Shown here: in pieces, positions 51,969-58,304 of the stretch | Layout: each line of letters begins with the position of its first letter | Position numbering within the stretch: position 1 is the first letter of the stretch | Assembly (NCBI RefSeq): GCF_016820535.1 | Contig: NZ_JADHDY010000011.1 | Coordinates: forward strand, 100,459-158,762 | DNA length: 58,304 nucleotides | Direction: 5' to 3' | Origin: Sporosarcina beigongshangi | GTDB taxonomy: Bacteria; Actinomycetota; Actinomycetes; Actinomycetales; Micrococcaceae | Position numbers and translations under genes: made by a program | Notes under the pieces: model-generated | Told to the model about the DNA's origin: nothing | Database searches by the model: none | What the model saw: the letters and a program-made list of their open reading frames with translations, nothing else

Positions 51969-52610
51969 TTAGTTTTTGAATCCTTGACGGAGGTGCTCGA
52001 TGGTTTCATCCAAAAGGCTGCGTAAATCAGCCAACGACTCCGGGGTGATGATGGTTCCGTGGCGCTGGAACCAGAACATGAAGGCGGCCCGGCAGCTTCC
52101 CACGACGGCGCCGACGAGTGCGTTGAGGTAGAGCTCATCCGCGTCCGGCGGCATGCGGCGCCGGGCAACTTCGGTGATCTTCAGGCTGCAGTCCTCCCAG
52201 GCCTGGAGCTGGAAACGGTCAAGCTGTGGGTCCTGGGTCAGTGAGACGGTTTCGGCCAGGATGGCCAGGGTCTCCGGTCGCCCTCCGTTGGACAGGGCGA
52301 TCCGTGCGGACTGCAGCAGGGGCTCGTCCAGGGGGCGGGCCTCCAGCTCCACGATGACCTGGTCCAGGAAGGTTTGGGTGTAGCTGGCAACGGCCGCTTC
52401 CACGGAGGAGAAGTAGTTGAAGAAGGTGCGGCGGGAGACGCCGGCGGCGGCGGCAACGTCGTCGACCGTGAATCCGGCGAGGTCCTTGTTGCGCAGGAAG
52501 TCCAGGGCTGCCGCCGCGATGGCGTCCCGCGTGGCGGCCTTGTTGAGTTCGCGGCGCGACGGCGCGCGGGCGGCCGTTTCGATTGCTTCGGGGAGGGTGG
52601 AACTGCTCAT
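51969..52610 (-). CDS. TetR-family transcriptional regulator
   Basis: A 213-residue repressor. The HTH lies about residues 22-68 (TRDAIAAAALDFLRNKDLAGF, then VSRRTFFNYFSSVEAA); the rest is an all-helical effector domain. ATG at 52610 lacks a Shine-Dalgarno. On the minus strand TTGCAC, 18 bp, TAGTGT would put the transcript start at or near the ATG, so the mRNA may be leaderless. A palindrome and 13-bp direct repeats sit on this promoter. It is co-directional with MMPL and probably controls both. Confidence 0.92.
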   Translation of the reverse strand: MSSSTLPEAIETAARAPSRRELNKAATRDAIAAAALDFLRNKDLAGFTVDDVAAAAGVSRRTFFNYFSSVEAAVASYTQTFLDQVIVELEARPLDEPLLQSARIALSNGGRPETLAILAETVSLTQDPQLDRFQLQAWEDCSLKITEVARRRMPPDADELYLNALVGAVVGSCRAAFMFWFQRHGTIITPESLADLRSLLDETIEHLRQGFKN

Positions 52611-52617
52611 ATAAATA

Positions 52618-52647
52618 CACTAAGTGCAATGTTGCACTAAGTGCAAT
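52618..52647. promoter_or_regulatory. TetR operator region upstream of tetR-MMPL
   Basis: Palindrome AGTGCAA-TG-TTGCACT (52623-52638) plus a 13-bp direct repeat CACTAAGTGCAAT at 52618-52630 and 52635-52647. They cover the likely promoter and end 7 bp from the start codon. Confidence 0.6.
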
Positions 52648-52733
52648 TGGGTGTGGTGCGTCTCACGGAAACCGGTGCGCGCCGGCAAAAAGAGTGCCGG
52701 CCAGGCGGCGCCAGGCCGGCCCTTTCGGGCAGC

Positions 52734-52781
52734 ACAAAGCCCCGCCTGGATGGTCCGTGGACCGCCCTGGCGGGGCTTTGT
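52734..52781 (-). terminator. Terminator of the dicarboxylate symporter
   Basis: 13-bp perfect arms ACAAAGCCCCGCC (52734-52746) and 52769-52781, with an inner GGTCC/GGACC stem, 64 bases after the symporter stop on the minus strand. The rest of the 52648-52844 gap shows nothing else. Confidence 0.65.
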
Positions 52782-52844
52782 CATGAACTTTCACACGGCG
52801 TGCACGCCGAAGAGTCCGGTTCGATCAGGCAGTGCCCGGATCGA

Positions 52845-54287
52845 TCAGGCGTTGACCGCTTCGCGGTTCGGATCGACCTTCGGAGTGCCGGAACCATCCG
52901 CACCGTTGGCTGCTGTCACGTCGGCCAGCAGGTCGTCGGAGTCGTCGGCGAACGGGTCGCCGTTGCGTGGGGCGTTGTAGAGGTCCTCGTTGAGGATGCC
53001 CTGGCGCTTGGCCACAATCGTGGGGACGAGTGCCTGTCCTGCCACGTTGACGGCTGTGCGGCCCATGTCGACGATCGGATCCACGGCCAGCAGCAGGCCG
53101 ACGCCGGCCAGCGGCAGTCCCAGCGTGGAAAGCGTCAGCGTCAGCATGACGACGGCGCCCGTGGTGCCTGCCGTTGCTGCCGAGCCGAGCACGGAGACAA
53201 GCACGATCAGCAGATACTGGCCGAAGTCCAACTCGATGCCGAAGAACTGGGCTACGAAGATCGCGGCAATGGCCGGGTAGATCGCGGCGCAGCCGTCCAT
53301 CTTGGTAGTGGCGCCCAGCGGCACGGCGAAGGAAGCGTAGGCGCGGGGAACGCCGAGGTTGCGTTCGGTGACGCGCTGGGTCAGGGGCAGGGTGCCGATG
53401 GACGAGCGGGAAACGAAGCCAAGCTGAACGGCCGGCCACACGCCGGAGTAGTACTGCTTGATGGACAGGCCGTTGCTGCGGATCAGGATCGGGTACACAA
53501 CAAACAGGACCAGTGCCAGGCCGATGTAGATGGCTGCAGTGAACTTGCCGAGCGAACCGATGGTCGTCCAGCCGTAGCTGGCGACGGCGTTGCCGATCAG
53601 GCCCACGGTGCCGATCGGGGCCAGACGGATGATCCACCACAGAACTTTCTGGATCACGGCAAGTGCGGAGCTGTTGAACTGCAGGAACGGGTCCGCGGCC
53701 TTGCCCACCTTGAGTGCGGCGATGCCGATGACGATGGCGATCACCAGGATCTGCAGGACGTTGAAGTTGATGCTGGTGGTCAGGGCGCCGGAATCGGCCG
53801 CCTTGGTGGTGGCACCCAGGCCCAGGAAATTGGAGGGGAACAGGCCGATCAGGAAGGCCCACCAGTCGCCGGTCTTGCCGGTGTAGTCCGACGGTGTGGG
53901 GGTGCCGGTTCCGACGCCGGGCTTCATCACCGTGCCGAGCACGATGCCGATGGTCACCGCAATGAGGGCGGTGATGGCGAACCAGAGCAGGGTGTTCCAG
54001 GCCAGCCGGGCCGCGTTGGTCACTTGGCGCAGGTTGGCGATGGAGGAAACCACTGCCGTGAAGATGAGCGGCACCACGGCCGCCTTCAGGAGTGAAACGT
54101 AGCTTGAACCGATGAGCGAGAGCGTGGTCATCAGGCCGTTGCTCTCGGTCTCGGGGTCAATGGCGATCTGGCGGGCGATCAGTCCCAGGACCAGGCCGGC
54201 GATGAGGCCCGCGATGATTTGAACGCCGAAGGAGCTGGCCCATTTGGGCAGCTTCGACACTGTGGGGGTGCTTGCTGTGGAAGTCAT
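52845..54287 (-). CDS. Dicarboxylate/amino acid:cation symporter (DAACS family)
   Basis: A 480-residue symporter. Family marks: RSSIGTLPLTQR (re-entrant loop HP1, usually SSSATLP), PLGATTKMDGCAAIY (the NMDG-type motif, here KMDG) and LGSAATAGTTGAVVML (HP2). About eight membrane helices are visible. The last ~55 residues are polar and acidic. Substrates are glutamate, aspartate or C4-dicarboxylates with Na+ or H+. ATG at 54287 has GGAGCC upstream. It is a single gene with its own terminator. Confidence 0.92.
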   Translation of the reverse strand: MTSTASTPTVSKLPKWASSFGVQIIAGLIAGLVLGLIARQIAIDPETESNGLMTTLSLIGSSYVSLLKAAVVPLIFTAVVSSIANLRQVTNAARLAWNTLLWFAITALIAVTIGIVLGTVMKPGVGTGTPTPSDYTGKTGDWWAFLIGLFPSNFLGLGATTKAADSGALTTSINFNVLQILVIAIVIGIAALKVGKAADPFLQFNSSALAVIQKVLWWIIRLAPIGTVGLIGNAVASYGWTTIGSLGKFTAAIYIGLALVLFVVYPILIRSNGLSIKQYYSGVWPAVQLGFVSRSSIGTLPLTQRVTERNLGVPRAYASFAVPLGATTKMDGCAAIYPAIAAIFVAQFFGIELDFGQYLLIVLVSVLGSAATAGTTGAVVMLTLTLSTLGLPLAGVGLLLAVDPIVDMGRTAVNVAGQALVPTIVAKRQGILNEDLYNAPRNGDPFADDSDDLLADVTAANGADGSGTPKVDPNREAVNA

Positions 54288-54443
54288 GGCTCCAACGGTA
54301 GGCGCGGAACAATACCACCCTGAAATTAGTGTTTCCCCATGTTACGGATCTCAAGTTTGATTGTTACGCAGCCCACCGGTGCCGAGATTCCCGGGCCGGG
54401 GCTGGGGAACCTCGGCGAAATGCGCGGCCAGGGTTTGGAGCGG

Positions 54444-56177
54444 TCAGCCCAGCAGTGCCATTTTCAGCGTATCCAGGCCCACGGAGCCGAGGTTGAGGGC
54501 CTGCGTGTGGAAGTCGCGGAGCGAGAAGTCGCCGCCGTCTCGCGCTGCCCGCGCATCACGGATGTCCTCCCACAAACGCTGCCCGAGCTTGTAGGACGGT
54601 GCCTGCCCCGGCCAGCCCAGGTAGCGGTTGAACTCGAAGTCCAGCTGGCCTGCGGAAATGTCGAGGTTGGCCTTGAGGAACTCAAAGCCCAACTCCGACG
54701 TCCAGTTTCCGGTGCCCCAGCGCGCGGGGACGGCCAGCTTCAGGTGCACGCCGATGTCGAAGACGACGCGCGCTGCCCGCATCCGCTGGCCGTCCAGCAT
54801 GCCCATTTTGTCGCCGGGGTCGGCCAAGTATCCGAGGTCGTCCATGAGGCGTTCGGCATACAGGGCCCAGCCCTCGCCGTGTCCCGACACCCAGCTGACG
54901 TTGCGGCGCCAGTCGTTCAGCAGCGCCGACTGGTACGTTGCCGTGGCCACCTGGAGGTGGTGTCCCGGAACGCCCTCGTGGTAGACGGTGGTGGTCTCGG
55001 CCCATGTGGTGAAGGAGTCCTCGCCCTCCGGCACGGACCACCACATGCGGCCCGGCCGGGAGAAGTCCTCGGACGGGCCCGTGTAGTAGATGCCGCCGTC
55101 CTGGGTGGGTGCGATCCGGCATTCAAGAGTGCGCATGACCTCGGGGATGTCGAACTGGGAACCGGCCAGCTCCGCCAGCGCCGTGTTGGAAAGCTGCTGC
55201 ATCCAGGCGGTCAGCGCCGCCGTGCCCTGCAGCTGTCGGGCCGGATCGGCGTTGAGCAGTGCCTTGGCCTCCGCGATGGAGGCGCCGGGCTTGATGGCTT
55301 CCGCCACGACTTCCTGTTCGGCGATGATCCGGTCCAGCTCTGCCACGCCCCAGGCGTAGCTTTCCTCAAGGTCGACCGTTGCGCCCAAGAACTCCCGGGA
55401 CGCCAACTGGTAGCGTTCACGCCCCACGGCGTCCTCCTCCGGCGCCAGCGGCAGCAGCTCTCCGCGCAGAAACGCAACCAGCGTGCCGTAGCCGCCACGC
55501 GCAATCTCCGCGTTGGCGACCAATGCCTCGGCGAGGTTCGCCGGGAGCTGCCGCCCGGCGTCGGAAGTCTCGCCGCCGGACGCGTCCGGGGCGGCATCCA
55601 GTGCCGCCTGCTGTGCCAGCGTGGTGAAGAAACCGTCCGCCGCGGCGTGCCGTTCGCACTGCCCGATCACGATGTTGACCTGACGGGCCGACGCCACCAG
55701 CCCCCGCTCCGCACCGGCCCGCAGCGAGGCGATGTAGCCGCCCATCGCCGCCGGGACGTTGGCCATGCGTTCGGCGATGTGCTGCCAGTCGGCCACGGTG
55801 GCTGTGGGCATGAGGTCGAAAATGGCGCGGATGTTTTGCGCGGGGGAGGCGATGTTGTTGAGCTCGGCCAGCGGCCAGCCGGTCGCATGCAGTTCCAGCT
55901 CAAGGCCCAGCCGCTCCTGCATGGCGTGGACAGTGACGGCGTCCACCTCATCAACCGGCGCGGCCGCGGCCAGTGCGGCCAAGGTGTCGCGGGCGGCGTC
56001 GGCCAACGCTGCCAGTCCCGCGGGGGAGTGGTCGCGGTACTCGCTTTCGTGTCCGGGACGGCCCAATTCAGTGGCGAATCCCGGGTCAAGTTCGAGCAGC
56101 CGCTCGGTGTACTCGTTGGCGATCCGGTCGACGTCGGTGGTTGCGCGGGGCTGGGCTGGCTGCGTTGGCAAAGTCAT
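54444..56177 (-). CDS. DUF885 family protein (putative metallohydrolase)
   Basis: A 577-residue protein. YHEGVPGHHLQVA resembles the HExxGH zinc motif of the DUF885 family; a Glu in SGHGEGWALYAERLM could be a further ligand. The family is thought to be carboxypeptidase-like with no general substrate. There is no signal peptide, so it is cytoplasmic. ATG at 56177 follows AGGCTCG. It lies 18 bases downstream of accE on the same strand, so it is likely co-transcribed with accD-accE, but a link in function is not evident. Confidence 0.88.
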   Translation of the reverse strand: MTLPTQPAQPRATTDVDRIANEYTERLLELDPGFATELGRPGHESEYRDHSPAGLAALADAARDTLAALAAAAPVDEVDAVTVHAMQERLGLELELHATGWPLAELNNIASPAQNIRAIFDLMPTATVADWQHIAERMANVPAAMGGYIASLRAGAERGLVASARQVNIVIGQCERHAAADGFFTTLAQQAALDAAPDASGGETSDAGRQLPANLAEALVANAEIARGGYGTLVAFLRGELLPLAPEEDAVGRERYQLASREFLGATVDLEESYAWGVAELDRIIAEQEVVAEAIKPGASIAEAKALLNADPARQLQGTAALTAWMQQLSNTALAELAGSQFDIPEVMRTLECRIAPTQDGGIYYTGPSEDFSRPGRMWWSVPEGEDSFTTWAETTTVYHEGVPGHHLQVATATYQSALLNDWRRNVSWVSGHGEGWALYAERLMDDLGYLADPGDKMGMLDGQRMRAARVVFDIGVHLKLAVPARWGTGNWTSELGFEFLKANLDISAGQLDFEFNRYLGWPGQAPSYKLGQRLWEDIRDARAARDGGDFSLRDFHTQALNLGSVGLDTLKMALLG

Positions 56178-56195
56178 GGCAACGAGCCTACTCGC

Positions 56196-56450
56196 CTACC
56201 GCGCCGAACGCCTCCAGGATCCTGCGCCGGGCTTCGGGGGCAGGTGCAGCTGCGCGCGCCGGGCCCACTGTCGGGCAGGCGGGCGGGCGCCTGCGTCGCC
56301 GTCGCTGCCCTGCAGGGCCAAGACGACGGCGGTGACCGCCGCGAGCTCCTCGGCGGTGGGGTTGCCTCGGGTCACGGTGAGCAACGGCTCCGGCTGAGGC
56401 TCGGGCGGGTCCTGCCGGCCGGCTGCGCCTTCAATGTCCATGGCGGTCAC
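56196..56450 (-). CDS. accE: Acyl-CoA carboxylase epsilon subunit
   Basis: An 84-residue protein. A Pro/Gln/Glu-rich start and [21 protein letters not shown] match AccE, the small actinobacterial subunit stabilising the alpha-beta carboxylase complex. Its C-terminus is basic ([13 protein letters not shown]). The GTG at 56450 overlaps the accD stop by 4 bases (GTGA), suggesting coupling; an in-frame ATG at 56441 is also possible. This position directly after accD is conserved. Confidence 0.9.
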   Translation of the reverse strand: MTAMDIEGAAGRQDPPEPQPEPLLTVTRGNPTAEELAAVTAVVLALQGSDGDAGARPPARQWARRAQLHLPPKPGAGSWRRSAR

Positions 56451-58030
56451 AGCGGGATGTTTCCGTGCTTCTTGGCCGGCAGGCTGGCGCGCTTGTCACG
56501 CAGGGCGCGCAGCCCCTTGATCAACTGGATGCGCGTGTCCGATGGGGCGATGACCGCGTCAACATAGCCCAGTTCGGCAGCCTGGTACGGGTTGAGCAGC
56601 TCATCCTCGTAGTTGCGCACGATTTCTGCGCGGCGGGCCTCGACGTCGCCGCCTTCCGCCTGTACTGCGGAAAGGTCGCGGCGGTACAAGATGTTGACCG
56701 CGCCCTGGGCACCCATGACGCCGATCTGCGCCGTGGGCCAGGCCAGGTTCAGGTCCGCGCCGAGCTTTTTGGAGCCCATGACGATGTACGCTCCGCCGTA
56801 GGCCTTGCGGGTGATGACCGTCAGCTTCGGCACCGTGGCCTCGGCGTAGGCATACAGCAGCTTGGCGCCGCGGCGGATGATGCCCTGGAATTCCTGGTCC
56901 TTGCCGGGCAGGAAGCCGGGGACGTCCACCAGGGTGATGATGGGGATGTTGAAGGCATCGCAGTTGCGGACAAAGCGGGCGGCCTTTTCGGAAGCCGCAA
57001 TGTCCAGGGTGCCGGCGAACTGCATGGGCTGGTTGGCCACGATGCCCACGGTGTGACCTTCAACGCGGCCGTAGCCGATCATGACGTTGGGGGCGTAAAG
57101 CGCCTGCATCTCCAGGAAGTGCCCGTCGTCGACAATCTGTTCAATGACGGTGCGCATGTTGTATGGATGGTTGGCCGAATCCGGGATGAGGGCGTCCAGT
57201 GCCAGGTCGCCGTCCTCAATTTCGAGCTCCTGCTCGTGCTCGGTGACCGGTGGCTCGGCGAGGTTGTTCGAGGGCAGGAAGTCCAGGAGCTCGCGGACAA
57301 ACTCGATGGCGTCGGTTTCGTCAGCGGCCAGGTAGGTGGAGGTGCCCGTGGTGCTGTTGTGCTGGCGGGCGCCGCCGAGAGTCTCCATGTCCACGTCTTC
57401 GCCGGTGACTGTCTTGATGACGTCGGGACCGGTGATGAACATGTGGCTCGACTTGTCCACCATGACGATGTAGTCGGTCAGGGCGGGGGAGTACGCGGCA
57501 CCGCCGGCGCACGGGCCCATGATGAGGGAGATCTGGGGGACCACGCCGGAAGCATGGACGTTGTTGCGGAAGATGTCCGCAAACATGGCGAGGGAGGCCA
57601 CGCCTTCCTGGATGCGGGCGCCGCCGCCGTCGTTGATGCCAACCACAGGGCAGCCGTTGCGGAGCGCGAATTCCTGGACCTTGACGATCTTCTCGCCGTT
57701 GACCTGGCTCAGTGAACCACCGTAGACGCTAAAGTCCTGGCTGTAGACGGCGACAAGGCGGCCGTCCACCGTGCCGTAGCCGGAGACGACGCCGTCGCCC
57801 AGAAGCTTCTTCTTTTCCATGCCGAAGGCGGTGGAGCGGTGTACTGCCAAGGCGTCAAACTCAACGAACGAATCGGGATCCAGCAGCAAGTCGATGCGTT
57901 CCCGGGCGGTGTTGCGGCCCTTGGCATGCTGCTTCTCAACGGCTGCTTCGCCCGAGGGCTTCTCGGCCTGAGCCATCCGGTCACGGAAATCGGCAATTTT
58001 GCCTGCTGTTGTCGATAGATCGTGGCTCAT
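56447..58030 (-). CDS. accD: Acyl-CoA carboxylase beta subunit (AccD/PccB carboxyltransferase)
   Basis: A 527-residue biotin-dependent carboxyltransferase. [48 protein letters not shown] and the C-terminal [13 protein letters not shown] and [12 protein letters not shown] motifs mark AccD5/PccB-type subunits. It transfers CO2 from biotin to propionyl- or acetyl-CoA. ATG at 58030 follows GGAG. It is first in accD-accE-DUF885, with the operator-like repeat at 58135-58149 105 bp upstream. accBC, which supplies carboxybiotin, lies 14 kb away. Confidence 0.96.
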   Translation of the reverse strand: MSHDLSTTAGKIADFRDRMAQAEKPSGEAAVEKQHAKGRNTARERIDLLLDPDSFVEFDALAVHRSTAFGMEKKKLLGDGVVSGYGTVDGRLVAVYSQDFSVYGGSLSQVNGEKIVKVQEFALRNGCPVVGINDGGGARIQEGVASLAMFADIFRNNVHASGVVPQISLIMGPCAGGAAYSPALTDYIVMVDKSSHMFITGPDVIKTVTGEDVDMETLGGARQHNSTTGTSTYLAADETDAIEFVRELLDFLPSNNLAEPPVTEHEQELEIEDGDLALDALIPDSANHPYNMRTVIEQIVDDGHFLEMQALYAPNVMIGYGRVEGHTVGIVANQPMQFAGTLDIAASEKAARFVRNCDAFNIPIITLVDVPGFLPGKDQEFQGIIRRGAKLLYAYAEATVPKLTVITRKAYGGAYIVMGSKKLGADLNLAWPTAQIGVMGAQGAVNILYRRDLSAVQAEGGDVEARRAEIVRNYEDELLNPYQAAELGYVDAVIAPSDTRIQLIKGLRALRDKRASLPAKKHGNIPL

Positions 58031-58134
58031 TGATACTCCGGCTCGATAGTGTGAAAATTTTGCAGCCCTTCATCGGAACCGCACAAAAGGGCAATCGCTA
58101 CTGACAGTCTAATAACGATATCTGCCCTTGCATG

Positions 58135-58149
58135 TGTAGGAACCCTACA
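58135..58149. promoter_or_regulatory. Inverted repeat shared with the accBC promoter (accD copy)
   Basis: TGTAGG-AAC-CCTACA, perfect 6-bp arms, 105 bp before accD. On the minus strand TTGTAGGGTTCCTACA matches the accBC copy at 15 of 16 positions. Confidence 0.65.
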
Positions 58150-58197
58150 AAGTCGGCCGGAAAGTGTCTCGCGTTGTGGCCCAGTTGGGGTGGGTGT

Positions 58198-58304
58198 TTA
58201 GGGTTGGTGGCGGTCGGTGCTGGTGCTGGTGCTGGTGTTGGTGGTTGGTGGTGGTGTGGGGTTGTTGAGGCCGTGGTGGTAGGTGTTGCGTAGTGGTGTT
58301 TGGG
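58198..58304 (-). CDS. C-terminal end of an unidentified protein, perhaps DUF222/HNH family (5' part off window)
   Basis: From the right edge to a TAA at 58198-58200 one minus-strand frame codes 34 residues: QTPLRNTYHHGLNNP followed by Pro- and Thr/Ser-rich residues ending DRHQP. Codon third positions are mostly C, as in genes here. Disordered Pro/Thr/His-rich tails of this type end the multi-copy DUF222 HNH-endonuclease proteins of Arthrobacter. The same bases could simply be a low-complexity GGT-rich stretch, since two other frames are partly open. Confidence 0.35.
   Translation of the reverse strand, partial: QTPLRNTYHHGLNNPTPPPTTNTSTSTSTDRHQP

Noticed and set aside
58198-58304. GGT-rich edge as a telomere-like or pure low-complexity repeat
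   Set aside because: A frame with C-rich third positions and a stop gives a plausible protein C-terminus, so it is listed as a low-confidence partial CDS instead.

Overview
The window is high-GC DNA with dense, short-spaced genes. Gene content points to an actinobacterium of the Micrococcaceae, most like Arthrobacter or a close relative. The evidence is an actinobacterial three-part acyl-CoA carboxylase (AccBC, AccD, AccE), a disulfide-less LpdA-type quinone reductase next to punA and a phosphosugar mutase, a HemD fused to a winged helix, an LAXTG-anchored surface protein, and an AraC/TetR/MFS-rich accessory complement. No rRNA, tRNA, CRISPR array or intact mobile element was seen.

Layout. 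1-2.1 kb: a secreted, wall-anchored repeat protein running off the left edge. 2.4-6.8 kb: a DUF2505 protein and mfd. 7.0-10.9 kb: an AraC regulator, a Tat-type secreted protein, a polytopic permease and a small membrane protein. 11-17 kb: deoC, a hemD-winged-helix fusion, cobA and nirB on the minus strand, with nirD divergent. 17-22.3 kb: a small tentative zinc-ribbon ORF, a DUF1992 gene, a phosphomutase and purine nucleoside phosphorylase, with divergent lpdA. 22.5-26.4 kb: an NSS sodium symporter with its tiny MetS partner, then a glycosyltransferase with a divergent TetR regulator. 26.5-31.7 kb: nitrate assimilation (narK, molybdopterin nitrate reductase, flavoprotein partner). 32-33.5 kb: an MHS-type symporter. 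33.5-40.1 kb: a SipW/TasA-like export locus. 40.2-58.0 kb, all minus strand except one 29-codon ORF: the carboxylase genes with maf, separated by a winged-helix/membrane pair, an alcohol-oxidation set (regulator, aldehyde dehydrogenase, alcohol dehydrogenase, DUF779), a TetR-MMPL pair, a dicarboxylate symporter and a DUF885 metallohydrolase. The right edge holds the end of what may be a DUF222/HNH gene.

How the parts fit. Nitrate is imported by NarK, reduced by the NasA-type enzyme, and nitrite is reduced by NirB-NirD. CobA and HemD supply the sirohaem precursor. A common GTNAC-N6-TNAAC sequence lies before both narK and nirB. The carboxylase genes accBC and accD lie 14 kb apart but share a near-identical inverted repeat, TGTAGG-N3-CCTACA, about 100 nt before each start, suggesting one regulator.

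The most novel region is 33.5-40.1 kb. A SipW-type signal peptidase sits among three exported proteins that share an A-x-W-N signal-peptide signature. They are flanked by a six-TM sensor kinase, a divergent OmpR-type regulator, and a protein with an Hpt-like fold whose phosphoacceptor histidine appears to be leucine. The control region between the Hpt-like gene and the first exported protein carries two clusters of TCTTGRG direct repeats, a layout expected for an OmpR-family regulator, and a perfect hairpin that hides a Shine-Dalgarno sequence. Together these could form a self-contained, signal-regulated surface-protein or matrix system.
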